Source: Candidatus Handelsmanbacteria bacterium (GTDB taxonomy: Bacteria > Latescibacterota > UBA2968 > UBA8231). Taken from it: a DNA stretch of 64,000 nucleotides. Under the pieces are notes generated by a model that was not told where the DNA came from, did not search any database, and saw nothing but the letters and a program-made list of their open reading frames with translations. Position numbers and translations under genes: made by a program. Location of the stretch: the NCBI GenBank assembly GCA_016867395.1, contig VGJS01000011.1, positions 17,705-81,704 on the forward strand. The letters are read 5' to 3'. Of the stretch, positions 50,877-61,784 are shown piece after piece. How positions within the stretch are numbered: the stretch's first letter is position 1; every line of letters begins with the position of its first letter.

Positions 50877-51332
50877 TCAGCCCAGGCTGGCCAGCACCTG
50901 GGCCACATGTCCCTCGACCTTGACCTTCCGCCACTCCCCGGCCAGCCGGCCCTGCTCGTCGATCAGGAAGGTCGAGCGCTCCAACCCCATGTACTCCTTG
51001 CCGTACATGCTCTTCTCCTGCCAAACTCCGTAGGCTTCGATGGCCTGCCGCTGGGGATCGGCCAGCAGGATGAAGTTCAGCCCGTATTTCTCTCGGAAGC
51101 GCTGGTGGCTCTTGGCGCTATCCGGGCTGATGCCCAACACGACCGCGCCGGCCCGCCCAAAATCCGGCTGGCTATCGCGGAAATCGCAGGATTCCCTGGT
51201 GCAGCCTGGGGTATCATCCTTGGGATAGAAATAGATCACCACCTTCCTGCCGCGGAAATCGCGCAAGCTCACGGTATTCCCCTCCGCGTCGCTGAGGGAA
51301 AACTCGGGAGCCTTTTCGCCGATCTGAACCAT
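50877..51332 (-). CDS. bcp: Thioredoxin-dependent peroxiredoxin (BCP/PrxQ)
   Basis: A 151-aa thioredoxin-fold peroxidase. 'YFYPKDDTPGCTRESCDFRD' contains the peroxidatic Cys and, five residues on, the resolving Cys of the PrxQ type; it reduces peroxides using thioredoxin. The second of two adjacent Met codons (51332) is 5 nt from GGAGG and is preferred. It lies ~48 bp after thiL. Confidence 0.93.
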   Translation of the reverse strand: MVQIGEKAPEFSLSDAEGNTVSLRDFRGRKVVIYFYPKDDTPGCTRESCDFRDSQPDFGRAGAVVLGISPDSAKSHQRFREKYGLNFILLADPQRQAIEAYGVWQEKSMYGKEYMGLERSTFLIDEQGRLAGEWRKVKVEGHVAQVLASLG

Positions 51333-51380
51333 CATTCCCTCCTTGTCGGTTTAACATATCGCCCAAGCCGCGCCCCTCGC

Positions 51381-52388
51381 TCAAGCGGCAAAGTGGTCCC
51401 AGCCCCTGGGGTCCAGCAAGCGGACCGATCCGTCCGCCGCCACCAACTCCAAGCGGCCCGCCTCCCCGTCCAGCACGCCGATCTGGCGCAGGGGCACCTT
51501 CACCCACGTTGTGGCGCAGTCCAGCACTGCCGCCGCCTTTTCCTGGGGACAGGTGAGGAGCAGTTCGTAGTCGTCGCTGGGGCCCAGGACCCAGTCGAGG
51601 GGGTCCTGGCCCAGGGCCGCGCCCGCGGCCCGCAGCGCCGGGCTTTGGGGCAGCCGCTCGGCCCACAGCCGCGCCCCTACCCCGCTGGCCCGGCACAGAT
51701 GGGCCAAATCCCCCGGCAACCCGTCACTCAGGTCGATGGCCGCGCTGAGCAGCCCGCCCGCGGCCAAGGCCCTCGCCTCGGCCACCCGCGCCCGCGGTGC
51801 CAGGTGGGCATCCACCAGCGGCCCCGCCGCCGCCCCGTCGCGCCGCAGCAGGGCCAACCCCGCGGCGGCCTGACCGGGGTACCCGGTGACCATAATCGCG
51901 TCACCCTGGTGCGCCCCATCCCGGCGCAGAGCCCGGCCCAGAGCCACCTCCCCGATCAGGGTGAGGGAGATGAACTGGGCCCCCTCCAACCTGGTCATAT
52001 TACCCCCCGCCAGGCAGGCCCCCCAGGGGCGAAGGGACTCGGCAAAGCCCCGGTACCAGTCCACCACCTCGGCTGCGGCCGTGTCCCCGCGCAGGCCCAA
52101 GGCCGCAAAGGCGTACCGGGGCTGGGCGCCCATGGCCGCCAGGTCGCTAAGGTTGACCTCCGTGGCCCGCCGGCCCAGGGCAGCGCCCCGCAGGAACTGG
52201 GGGAGGAAATGGCGGCCTTCGAGCAACACGTCGCAGGTGACGGCCCACTCCACCCCCGCAGAGGGCCGGAGCAGGGCCGCATCGTCGCCGATGCCCAGCA
52301 CCAGCCCCGGGGGCCGCCCCTCCTCCTCTAGCACCTGGTGCAAACGCTCGATGAGGCCAAATTCCCCCACCTCCGCCACTGTCTCCAT
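51381..52388 (-). CDS. thiL: Thiamine-monophosphate kinase
   Basis: A 335-aa AIR-synthase-fold kinase that makes thiamine pyrophosphate from TMP and ATP. Seen: 'LVLGIGDDAALLRP' (GDDAA), 'CDVLLEGRHF', 'VNLSDLAAMGAQPRY', 'GGNMTRL', 'AIDLSDGLPGDLAHL' and 'GPSDDYELL' (thiamine/ATP and Mg sites). Start ATG at 52388 with GAGG 8 nt upstream. A promoter is visible upstream. Thiamine diphosphate would serve E1 components partnering the orphan E2. Confidence 0.93.
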   Translation of the reverse strand: METVAEVGEFGLIERLHQVLEEEGRPPGLVLGIGDDAALLRPSAGVEWAVTCDVLLEGRHFLPQFLRGAALGRRATEVNLSDLAAMGAQPRYAFAALGLRGDTAAAEVVDWYRGFAESLRPWGACLAGGNMTRLEGAQFISLTLIGEVALGRALRRDGAHQGDAIMVTGYPGQAAAGLALLRRDGAAAGPLVDAHLAPRARVAEARALAAGGLLSAAIDLSDGLPGDLAHLCRASGVGARLWAERLPQSPALRAAGAALGQDPLDWVLGPSDDYELLLTCPQEKAAAVLDCATTWVKVPLRQIGVLDGEAGRLELVAADGSVRLLDPRGWDHFAA

Positions 52389-52414
52389 AGGGAAACCTCG
52401 TTTTCGGGGGCCAA

Positions 52415-52443
52415 AATATACGCTACTGGCCGACCTCCTCCAA
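52415..52443 (-). promoter_or_regulatory. Sigma70-like promoter of thiL
   Basis: Minus strand TTGGAG (52438-52443), 17-bp spacer, TATATT (52415-52420); leader about 20 nt. The -35 is weaker than others in the window. Confidence 0.55.
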
Positions 52444-52513
52444 GCCGGCGAGGTTGCGTATCCTGCGCCCGGATGCGTTTTTTAGCAGTCCATTTCGCGA
52501 AAGGACGCCGCCG

Positions 52514-53560
52514 ATGAAACTCGGCCTGGTAGGTTATCCCCAGGTGGGAAAACGCTCCCTCTTCCGCCTACTCACCGGACAGGAACTCAACAAGGCCGGC
52601 GTGGGCCTGGCCAGGGTCCGCGATCCCCGCTTCGACTGGCTGGTGGAACTCTACCAGCCGGCCAAGAACACCCCGGCCCAGCTCGAATTCGCCCTGATCC
52701 CCGACCTGGAGGAACAGGGCAACGCCGAAGCCTTGAAGGGGCTGGAGAAGGTGGACGTGGTTTGCCATCTGATCCGGGCCTTTGCCGATGAGGCGGTTTT
52801 TCACCTGGCCGGCTCGGTGGACCCCAGGCGCGATTTGGGCCGACTGGAGGAGGAATTGCACCTGGCGGACCTGCTCTTCATCGAGAAGCGAAGCGAGCGG
52901 CTGCAGAAGGAGCGCAAGCTCAAGGGAGAGGGACCCAAGGCCAAGCAGGAGGAGGAGTTGCTGGGCCGCTTCCAGGCCCACCTCGAAGGCGGCCACCCCC
53001 TGCGCACCCTTTCGCTGCACGAGGAGGAGGCCCGGCTCATCGCCAGCTATCCCTTCCTCACCCTCAAACCCCTGCTGTTGGTGCTCAATCTGGGAGAGGA
53101 CCAAATGGGGGATACGGGCCTGATCGGGGAGTTGCGGGAGGGATTCGCCGGCTTGGGCTGTGAGTGGGTGGCGGTGTCGGCCCAGATTGAGGAGGAACTG
53201 GCCCAGCTCGATCCCGAGGAGCGCCACGCCTTCCTGGCCGAACTGAGCCAGGAGGAACCGGCCCTGGACCGGCTGACCAGGGTGTGTTATCAGGCCCTGG
53301 GCCTCATCTCCTTCTTCACCGTAGGCGCCGACGAGGTGCGGGCCTGGACCATCCGCCGAGGCGCCCTGGCTCCCCAGGCCGGCCGGGTCATCCACTCAGA
53401 CATCGAGCGGGGCTTCATCCGCGCCGAGGTGATGAAGTACGCCGACCTGCACACGCTGGGGAGCGAACACAAGGTGAAGGAGGCGGGCCGCTGGCAGCAA
53501 AAGGGCCGTGATTATCTGGTGGAGGACGGGGACATCTTCCACTTCCTCTTCAAGGTCTGA
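52514..53560 (+). CDS. YchF/OBG-like protein with degenerate P-loop (DUF933 domain)
   Basis: A 348-aa protein. The C-terminal ~85 aa are a well-preserved YchF DUF933/TGS domain ('FFTVGADEVRAWTIRRGALAPQAG', 'KGRDYLVEDGDIFHFLF'). The N-terminal G-domain keeps its outline but G1 reads 'GYPQVGKRSL' (canonical GKST), with Arg replacing the Mg-binding Ser, and the G3 DxxG of YchF ('DIAGLV') reads 'LIPDLEEQ'. A helical, charged insert (150-190) replaces the YchF coiled coil. YchF binds ATP and ribosomes; this one may have lost hydrolysis. ATG at 52514 chosen as the family start. Confidence 0.8.
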   Translation: MKLGLVGYPQVGKRSLFRLLTGQELNKAGVGLARVRDPRFDWLVELYQPAKNTPAQLEFALIPDLEEQGNAEALKGLEKVDVVCHLIRAFADEAVFHLAGSVDPRRDLGRLEEELHLADLLFIEKRSERLQKERKLKGEGPKAKQEEELLGRFQAHLEGGHPLRTLSLHEEEARLIASYPFLTLKPLLLVLNLGEDQMGDTGLIGELREGFAGLGCEWVAVSAQIEEELAQLDPEERHAFLAELSQEEPALDRLTRVCYQALGLISFFTVGADEVRAWTIRRGALAPQAGRVIHSDIERGFIRAEVMKYADLHTLGSEHKVKEAGRWQQKGRDYLVEDGDIFHFLFKV

Positions 53561-54710
53561 GCGCCTTCCCGCCCCAGCGGTGGGCGCGTCCCTTCCAAGA
53601 AAACCGCCCAAGTACCCCGAGCAGCCCGACCAACACCAGGTAGAACGGTTGCCCCAACGCCCAGGCCGGGAAGAAGCGGCGGAGATCCTGCCGGCCAAAG
53701 AAGGCGGTCGCCCGCCAGCACAGCAGGGACTCGGCCAGGGCCTTGCCCAGCCAAGCCGCCCCCACCACCCCAGCCCCGGCCCACCCCATTAGGACCAGCA
53801 TCGGCCCCAGGGCCAGCAGCAGATTGGCCCCAAAAACCCCGGCGATGTAGGCGAAAAACCCCCGGTTGAGGAGAAACTGGTACGGGGCATTGGAGGCCCA
53901 GCGGACCCGCTGCCCCAGGAGGGCCGTCCAACATGGGGCTGGGGGATGAACCACGTGCGCGGCTGGGTCGGTGGCGAAGCGGATCTGGCCCGTCCCCAGC
54001 TTGCGCACCATTTGCAAAAGCAAGACATCGTCCCCCGAGGCGCGGTCAGCCACCAGAGCGTAGCCGCCCACCCGGGCAAAGACCTCGGCCCGGTACGACA
54101 GGTTCTGCCCCGAGGCGGCCAGGGCCCCCCCCTGCGAGGCGCTGCCCAGGGCCGCCCCCATCAGGTGGAGGAAGTCCAGGGCCTCTAAGCCCTCGCGCCA
54201 ACCCCTGATCTCCCCGGCCCTGCCAATCTGGGAAAACCCAACCACCATCTCCACCCCAGGGCCGAAGCCGGCGGCCATGCCCCCCACCCAGCCGGGGGGC
54301 ACGCGGCAGTCAGCATCGGTGGTGAGGATGAGTTCCCCCCGGGCCGCGGCGATGCCCTGGGTCAGGGCTTCCTTCTTGCCGGCGCCCGTGGATTGGATGA
54401 GGGTCAGATTGGGGAGGCAGGCGGCCAGCACTTGGGCAGGGGTGTGGTCCACGGAGCCGTCGTCCACGATGACCACCTCCCACCGGGCGGCGGGGTAGGT
54501 CTGGCGGGACAGGTCCTCCAGCAGGCCGCCGATGCGGCCCTCCTCATTGCGGGCCGCCACCACTACAGACACCTGGGGCTGCCCCTGTCCAGCCGGGACC
54601 TGGAGCCGGATACCGCGGGTAAACCACCACAACCCGGCCACGTACGCCACGCCAAAGGCGGACAGCAAGAATTCGAAGCCCACCTGCCAGGCCCCGGGCG
54701 CCCCCCCCAT
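53550..54710 (-). CDS. Glycosyltransferase family 2, membrane-anchored
   Basis: A 386-aa GT-A enzyme. Residue ~10-30 helix, then 'VSVVVAARNEEGRIGGLLEDLSRQ', 'EVVIVDDGSVDHT' and 'LILTTDADCRVP' (DxD metal site), with QRxRW-like 'LGQRVRWASNAPYQ' and three C-terminal helices. Processive or membrane-coupled sugar transfer is implied. A paralog of the gene at 55818-56900; the two flank a radical-SAM gene. ATG at 54710 is the first start that begins with the helix. Confidence 0.85.
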   Translation of the reverse strand: MGGAPGAWQVGFEFLLSAFGVAYVAGLWWFTRGIRLQVPAGQGQPQVSVVVAARNEEGRIGGLLEDLSRQTYPAARWEVVIVDDGSVDHTPAQVLAACLPNLTLIQSTGAGKKEALTQGIAAARGELILTTDADCRVPPGWVGGMAAGFGPGVEMVVGFSQIGRAGEIRGWREGLEALDFLHLMGAALGSASQGGALAASGQNLSYRAEVFARVGGYALVADRASGDDVLLLQMVRKLGTGQIRFATDPAAHVVHPPAPCWTALLGQRVRWASNAPYQFLLNRGFFAYIAGVFGANLLLALGPMLVLMGWAGAGVVGAAWLGKALAESLLCWRATAFFGRQDLRRFFPAWALGQPFYLVLVGLLGVLGRFSWKGRAHRWGGKALRP

Positions 54711-54729
54711 CTCCCCGGCCCCACCCCGC

Positions 54730-55797
54730 TCAGCCGCGCAGTTCGTTGACCAGCGAGAACATGCCCCGGTACCCTTCGGAGCAGTTCCGGCACATCTCGA
54801 TGCCCAGCCGGTCGTCCAGCAGGCGCCGGCGGAAATCCATGTACGCGCGGCTCCGCCAGATGCGCTCAAACCTTTCGCCGGAGAAGGCCCGGCCCAACTC
54901 GAACTCCACATCCTTGTCGAAGCAGCAGGGGGCCACCGCGCCGTTCCAGTTTACCATCGAGCTGTACCACAGCACCTTGCAGCCCCTGGCCGGCTGGCCC
55001 TTGACCATTAGTTCGCCCGGCCGGGCCTCGTATCGCCTGTATTCCTCGGCCTCGGGCAGGAAGCGCTCGGCCTCCTCCTGGGTGTAAACCTGGGCGGTCT
55101 TGACCAGGAACTTGTCGGCCCCCATTTCCCTGGCCAGTTGGGCGGCCTGTTCCAGGTCTTCCTGGTTGTGCCTGAAGACGATGAACTGGAGGTTGATCAG
55201 CGGTGTGGACCGGCCCAGTTCCCTTTTGGCCTCCGCCAGCAGCCGCACCCCGGCGAAGACCCGCTCAATCTTGCCGCCCACCCGGTAGCGGGCGTAGGTC
55301 TCCTGGTCCACGCCGTCGAGGGAGACGATGATCTCGTCCAGACCCGCCTCCACCAGGGCCCGTGCCTGCTCGGGGCTGCGGATGTAGTGGCCGTTGGTGC
55401 TGGTCAGGGTGGGAATACGCCGCTGGCGGGCGTAGCGCACCATCTCGACGAAGCAGGGGTTGATGAAAGGTTCCCCCTGGTTCCACAGCATCAGCAGGAA
55501 GAGCCGGTCGCCCACCTGGTCAATTAGTTGGCGGTACGCCTCCAAGTCCATCATGCCGCGCGGTCGGGTCATCTGCCCGTTGCCCGAGGGGCAGAGCGGG
55601 CACTTGAGGTTGCAGAAGTTGGTGGGCTCGACCATCAGCATGAAGGGCTGGCCCCACACCACGGGCCGGCGCAGCATCCAGGACAGCCCCATGGAACTTA
55701 GCACCTTGGCGGCATTCCACAGCCGGGTCCAGGTGAAGGCGTACCCGTACCGCTTCACATACCGGGGAAGGGCTCGCGGATCGATGAGAAAGGCCAT
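54730..55797 (-). CDS. Radical SAM/SPASM protein
   Basis: A 355-aa radical-SAM enzyme. 'PTNFCNLKCPLCPSG' is the CxxxCxxC cluster site; 'LLMLWNQGEPFINPCF' and 'LTSTNGHYI' follow the usual barrel motifs, and the C-terminal SPASM region has Cys in 'AVAPCCFDKD' and 'EMCRNCSEGYRG' for extra clusters. SPASM proteins modify peptides or small molecules. Sits between two GT2 genes of a polysaccharide cluster. ATG at 55797 has AGGA 7 nt upstream; GTG 55800 is close. Confidence 0.9.
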   Translation of the reverse strand: MAFLIDPRALPRYVKRYGYAFTWTRLWNAAKVLSSMGLSWMLRRPVVWGQPFMLMVEPTNFCNLKCPLCPSGNGQMTRPRGMMDLEAYRQLIDQVGDRLFLLMLWNQGEPFINPCFVEMVRYARQRRIPTLTSTNGHYIRSPEQARALVEAGLDEIIVSLDGVDQETYARYRVGGKIERVFAGVRLLAEAKRELGRSTPLINLQFIVFRHNQEDLEQAAQLAREMGADKFLVKTAQVYTQEEAERFLPEAEEYRRYEARPGELMVKGQPARGCKVLWYSSMVNWNGAVAPCCFDKDVEFELGRAFSGERFERIWRSRAYMDFRRRLLDDRLGIEMCRNCSEGYRGMFSLVNELRG

Positions 55798-55817
55798 CAC
55801 TTAATCCTGGGGAATCA

Positions 55818-56900
55818 CTATTTCCAGCGGAACCAGCCCAGCCGGCCGGCCAGGGTGAAGCAAAGGACGTAAGGAATATACGCTAGTTCGAGGATTGGCA
55901 AGAGCCACAGCAAGCGCCTTTCGGCGGGGCGCCGGGCATAACGGGCCAGCAGGGCCAGATCAGCCAGCCCTTTTGCCAGCCACACCAATAGGAACAGGGC
56001 GCTGGCCCCCCCCAGCAGCAGGTGCAACACCCCCAGGCTCAGCAACAGGTGAAAAAGGTACACCCCCGCTCCCAGAAGCAGGGCCGGCCCCCGATAATGC
56101 CCGGCCTTGGCGGCGTGGCGCAGCTTCTGGTGCAGCACCCCACGCCAACACGCCGGGGGCGGGCCGCAGTCCACCGGAACCGGATTGGGCACTACAGCCC
56201 ACCCCGTGCCCCCTACTAGGCGCATGAAATACACGTCGTCCCCGCCCACCAGGTGGCCGATGCGGCTGAACCCTCCCACCTCCTCGTACACCTGCCGGCG
56301 GTAGGCCAGGTTGCGCCCGGTACAGGATAGGGCCCGGCCCCAACCGGCGCTGCCGGCCCCCAGCGCACCGATGGCCAGGTTGTCCACGGCCAGCAGCCGC
56401 TGACCCAGTCCCCGGGTCGGTCGGGGAAAGGCGTGGCCGATGGCCAGGCCCACCCCCCGACCAAAGAGGCGGGCCGTGTTCCAGATCCAGTCCGCCGGGG
56501 GCTGGCAATCGGCGTCGGTGAAGAGCAGCAACTCCCCCCGGCTGTGGGCAATGCCGGCGGCCAGGGCGCTTTTCTTGGGGCAGCGATACTGGGGCTGGCT
56601 GGGGGCGGCCACCAACTGGAGGCCAGGCCAACCCGACGCAGCAACTAGCTGGGAGGTGCCGTCGGTGGAGCGGTCGTCCACCAACACCACCTCCCATTCG
56701 CCGGGGTAGTCCTGGGAACGCAGAGCCCGCAGGCAGTCCCCGATGCTGGCCTCCTCGTTGCGGGCGGCCACCACTACGCTGACGCTGGGCAGATCGAGGA
56801 GGGGCGCGGGGCCGGACCGGCGCAGACCCAGGTTGAGCCACACCAGCGCCCCCAGGTAAACGCCCCCGGTCAGAAGCAGCAACCCCTCAATAGCCCCCAT
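55818..56900 (-). CDS. Glycosyltransferase family 2, membrane-anchored (paralog)
   Basis: A 360-aa GT2. 'SVSVVVAARNEEASIGDCLRALRSQ', 'EVVLVDDRSTDGTSQ', 'LLLFTDADCQPP' (DxD), 'SCTGRNLAYRRQVYEEVGG' acceptor region and three C-terminal helices. It is aligned over its length with the GT2 at 53550-54710. No QxxRW is clear ('HQKLRHAAKAG' in its place). Adjacent to the Wzi-like gene, hence probably capsule or exopolysaccharide. Confidence 0.87.
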   Translation of the reverse strand: MGAIEGLLLLTGGVYLGALVWLNLGLRRSGPAPLLDLPSVSVVVAARNEEASIGDCLRALRSQDYPGEWEVVLVDDRSTDGTSQLVAASGWPGLQLVAAPSQPQYRCPKKSALAAGIAHSRGELLLFTDADCQPPADWIWNTARLFGRGVGLAIGHAFPRPTRGLGQRLLAVDNLAIGALGAGSAGWGRALSCTGRNLAYRRQVYEEVGGFSRIGHLVGGDDVYFMRLVGGTGWAVVPNPVPVDCGPPPACWRGVLHQKLRHAAKAGHYRGPALLLGAGVYLFHLLLSLGVLHLLLGGASALFLLVWLAKGLADLALLARYARRPAERRLLWLLPILELAYIPYVLCFTLAGRLGWFRWK

Positions 56901-56906
56901 CCGCCC

Positions 56907-58597
56907 TCAGCGCCAGCCGTAGCGCAGGTCGAAGGAGAGATGCCTCTGCCCCCCCTGCCCGTAACCCGTGCGGTTGCGCAGCGCCACCCCACTCCCCCAA
57001 CGGGGCGGCAGGGGCACCCCCTCACCCCGCTCGTACCCGTACCCCGCGCTTACCTCGAGCCGGCCCTGCCCCCGCCAGCGCAACTCCCCCTCCAACAAGG
57101 TGCGCCGGCTCACCTGGCCGGCCAGGAAGGTCTTACTTTGGTTCGCGTCCCCGGGCCGCCAGCCCAGGTGCAGGTCTCCCCCCACGTTGAGGATGGTGCC
57201 GTCCTCCTGCAATAGATTATCCCCGTGCCGGGTGCGGCTCAGACCCAGGCTGGCCTCCAGGCCAGCGGGGAAGCGCCGGCTGGCCTGGAACTGCCAGCGG
57301 TCGCTGTTGGGGCCCAGGCTGTGGCCCAGGGGCGCGTCGAAATGGCGATAGGTGTTGATCGGGAACTTGTGGGTGTAGATCCAGGGCTCGATGCGCGTGT
57401 ACTCGGCCCGCAACTCAGTGTCGGCCAGTCCCAGTGGGTTTACATACAGGCCGCCGGCCTGGAAGGAAAACTTGTTGGCAAAGTCACTGCTGAACATCCG
57501 CGCCTTCTTGAGGTCGTCTACCACGTAGGCGAAATAGGCACGCACCCCGCCACCGGGATGGAAGTCCGCATCGAGGCCCATCAGCACATTGTCTTTGTCT
57601 CCCAGGTAACTTTGCGCCGCCCAGTAGAACATCAGCGGGTTGAGATAGGCCGCTTCGAGACCCCGGTCGCCGTAGATCACCATCTCCTGAAAACCCAGGT
57701 CGAGCCAGGGGGCCACCGCCACCTCCAGGCGATGGGCAGCCAGGTGTTTCTCCCTTTCGAGGGTGCGGGCGGTGTGGTTGACGATGTACGAAGCGTCCAG
57801 GTTCCCGTCCCCTCCGCACAGCGGGGAATCGGGCCGGTCCGGGCAGGGACGGAGAAACCCGGTCACGCTGACCAGTTTGAAGGCGCTGTACTTGGCTCGC
57901 AGCCGGATCAGGTCGAAGGAGGGAGCATTGTTGCTCAATCCGAGGTTGTCCACCGGAGCCGGCCCCCAGCTCAGTTCGTCCTTGCCCGCCTCCAGGTCCA
58001 GCCAGCCCCAGGAGAAGGTGACGTACGCGCGGCCCTCGTGGTAGTCGGTCACCCTGCCCTTGAGCTGGGGCAGTTCCAGCCGGCGCTCGTACACGTCGTC
58101 CCGCAGGTAGTAGCGGCGGCTGCCCTGCTCGCGGGTCTGGGAGAAGGAGAGGCGGAAGCCCACCCGCTCGATGAAATCCCCCTGCACCACCCCGCCCACC
58201 TGGTTGCGGAACACCAGCTCGCGCTCCCGGCGGCCCCTGCCGCTAAACAGGTCGCTCTGCTGCCGGAACAACCCGTCCACCCAGAACTGCCCCTGGGGAC
58301 CCTGATAGTTGTACCCTCCAGGTCGCCCCTCCCCGCCCATCTCGGCCAGGAGGTGGTCCATTTGCCTTCTGTCCACGGCCGAAAGCGCCAGCCCCTGTTT
58401 GGCCGCCTCCTCGACGGCGGCCCCCATCCTGGCCATCTCGCCCCGGCTAAGGGGCTTGATCCCATCCCCGATGCCGTGTAGCACACCCCGCGCCTCGAAA
58501 CGCTCGACAAAACCGTAGCCCCAGTGGTTTAAGGGCACGTTCACCGAAGGGTCTGCCCAGGCCTCCCCGTAACAGCTCAGCAGCAGGGCCAGTGCGC

Positions 58598-58613
<16 letters not shown>
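56907..58613 (-). CDS. Wzi-family capsule assembly outer-membrane protein
   Basis: A 568-aa protein with an N-terminal signal (cleavage after 'GEAWA'), then 'VPLNHWGYGFVERFEARGVL', the conserved start of Capsule_assembly_Wzi proteins in FCB-group bacteria, and alternating amphipathic strands through the rest ending in 'LSFDLRYGWR'. Expected to form a beta-barrel and help attach or export surface polysaccharide. Its ATG at 58613 has AGGTG 5 nt upstream; a GTG at 58619 is an alternative. Divergent from eno, with the eno promoter inside the first codons. Confidence 0.82.
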
Positions 58614-59940
<1,327 letters not shown>

Positions 59941-59946
59941 CCCCCT

Positions 59947-61179
59947 TCAGACCAGAGGAGCCGCAGCCTGGGGCCGCAACCTGCGGCTCCACCAACTGAA
60001 CAGCCGCAGGCACAGTTGGCCGGCGGCCACCGCCCCCAGCAGGGCGATGCCGGCCTCCGAGGGCAGGGTGCGCAGCAGGCCGGCGGCCAGGGCCAGGCCC
60101 ACGTCGTCGAGGTCTAAGATGCCGGCGGGGACCTGGCGGAGGCCCCGGTGGGGCCGGTCGGCGGGCACGTAACGCACCTCCAGCCGGCTGCTGAGCCGGG
60201 AAGCCAGTCGCAGGGCCAGAACCAGCAGGGCCGCCCAGGTGAAAACCTTGAGATTCGCCCCCCCTCCCAACACCCCCTCCCCGAGAAACCACCCGCAGCT
60301 GAAGAGCAGCCCGCTCTGGGCGAAGCTGTAGCTCCTGGTCACGGTTTCGAGGACGTCCAAGCGGCGCAGGGTGGCGTTGATCCACCAGGCCCCGGCCAGC
60401 AACCCCACCCACAGCGGTTCCAGGCCCAGGGCCGTGGCGATCCCCCCGCCCAGCAAAACCGCCCCGGCCAGCAGATAGCAGCGGACCCCCAGGGTGTGGG
60501 TGTCTCGGGTCGCCAGGTCGGCCAGTGCCCCGGTGGCGCAGCCCAGGAGCGAGGCGTAGAGGAGTTTGCCCAACTGGCCGTCCACCAGCAGGGCGCGGGG
60601 CAACAGGGACGAATAGAGGAGGGGAAAGGGCTGGCCGTGCAACTGGCTGATCCCCAGCGCCGCCAGCAGCGCCCCACACAGGGCGGCCAGGGGGGGGCGG
60701 TTGGCCTGTTGCTCGGCACCGGCGGCGGAGATGCCCACCATGCAGATGCCGCACACCACTTCGAGGGCCGCACCGTTCAGATAGATGGACCCTGCCGCAG
60801 GCAACTGGTTCACCAGGAAGGCGGCCAGGAGCACCGCGGCCATCGCCATGCCCGCCTGTCCCCCCTCGATCACCAAACCCAGCAGGCGGTGTTGGTACTC
60901 CCGGCGCAGGTCGAAGCTACAGCCGGCCGCCACTCCCACCCAGGCGCAGCAACAGACCAGCACCACCGCCAGGAGCGCGGCGAAGGCAGGGGCAAGTTGG
61001 GGGAGAAAGGTGTAGCCGGAGACCATGCCGGCCAGGCCATAGTGCAGGCGCGGCGCCATCAGCGGGGCTAAGAAAGCGGCCTGAGGTTGCCGGGCCCATT
61101 TCGCCAGCGCCCGCAGGCCGGCGATGAGCGCGAGGCCCAGACCGAAACGCCCCAGATCGAGGAGGTCGGGGGCTGTCAT
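59947..61179 (-). CDS. Polytopic membrane protein, cation:proton antiporter-like
   Basis: A 410-aa protein with 10-12 helices. The general pattern (helix-paired inner repeats, 'GCSFDLRREYQHRLLGL' after helix 3, and 'GAWWINATLRRLDVLETVTRSYSF') recalls Kef/CPA2-type Na+/H+ antiporters but the canonical Asp-rich core is not clear. C-terminal ~60 aa are again hydrophobic. It converges on eno with a 6-bp gap and is next to ssb (15 bp). Family assignment is tentative. Confidence 0.5.
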   Translation of the reverse strand: MTAPDLLDLGRFGLGLALIAGLRALAKWARQPQAAFLAPLMAPRLHYGLAGMVSGYTFLPQLAPAFAALLAVVLVCCCAWVGVAAGCSFDLRREYQHRLLGLVIEGGQAGMAMAAVLLAAFLVNQLPAAGSIYLNGAALEVVCGICMVGISAAGAEQQANRPPLAALCGALLAALGISQLHGQPFPLLYSSLLPRALLVDGQLGKLLYASLLGCATGALADLATRDTHTLGVRCYLLAGAVLLGGGIATALGLEPLWVGLLAGAWWINATLRRLDVLETVTRSYSFAQSGLLFSCGWFLGEGVLGGGANLKVFTWAALLVLALRLASRLSSRLEVRYVPADRPHRGLRQVPAGILDLDDVGLALAAGLLRTLPSEAGIALLGAVAAGQLCLRLFSWWSRRLRPQAAAPLV

Positions 61180-61194
61180 CCGCAGCGTCGGGGG

Positions 61195-61638
61195 CTAAAA
61201 GGGCAGGTCGTCGTCGGCCATCGGGCCGGGCGCAGGCCGGGGATCGGCGCCGCCCTGGCCTGCACCGGCCGCTGGGGCCGGGTCGCTGTAGCCGCCCTCG
61301 CCGCGCCCGTCGAGCATCTGCATGTCGTCGACGACGATCTCGGTCATGTACTTTTTCTGCCCGCTCTGGTCGTCCCAGGACCGGGTCTGGAGGCGGCCCT
61401 CGACGTAGATCTTGCTCCCCTTCTTTAGGTACTGCCCGGCGATCTCCGCCAGTTTGCGCCACAGCACCAGCCGGTGCCATTCGGTGCGCTCCTGGCGCTG
61501 GCCAGAACCTTTGTCGGTCCAACTCTCGGAGGTGGCCAGGCTGAAATTGACCACCGGCACGCCGCTGGCCGTGTACTTGACCTCGGGGTCGGAGCCGATG
61601 TTGCCGATGAGGATGACTTTGTTCACGCCGCGGGACAT
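61195..61638 (-). CDS. ssb: Single-stranded DNA-binding protein
   Basis: A 147-aa OB-fold protein. '[34 protein letters not shown]' and '[33 protein letters not shown]' are the SSB core; the Gly/Ala-rich linker ends in the acidic tip 'MADDDLPF' that recruits repair and replication partners. Start ATG at 61638 has a ~60-nt leader from the promoter. Confidence 0.95.
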   Translation of the reverse strand: MSRGVNKVILIGNIGSDPEVKYTASGVPVVNFSLATSESWTDKGSGQRQERTEWHRLVLWRKLAEIAGQYLKKGSKIYVEGRLQTRSWDDQSGQKKYMTEIVVDDMQMLDGRGEGGYSDPAPAAGAGQGGADPRPAPGPMADDDLPF

Positions 61639-61704
61639 GACAGGGCTCCAGTTGGGGAATGGTGCTTGGGGGAAACCCGCATGGCGGATTACAGCGGGAC
61701 ATAT

Positions 61705-61733
61705 ATTTTAACACGACCCCGAAACCCCGTCAA
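61705..61733 (-). promoter_or_regulatory. Sigma70-like promoter of ssb
   Basis: Minus strand TTGACG (61728-61733), 17-bp spacer, TAAAAT (61705-61710). Divergent from the receiver-gene promoter; the -35 boxes are ~17 bp apart. Confidence 0.75.
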
Positions 61734-61750
61734 GCGCCGCCCCCCGGCCT

Positions 61751-61778
61751 TTGACACCGGCCAGCCAGGCCGTAAATT
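61751..61778 (+). promoter_or_regulatory. Promoter of the receiver gene; leaderless
   Basis: Plus strand TTGACA (61751-61756), 16-bp spacer, TAAATT (61773-61778), then six bases and the ATG. The likely +1 is the A of the ATG at 61785; no Shine-Dalgarno is present. Confidence 0.7.
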
Positions 61779-61784
61779 ACCCCC

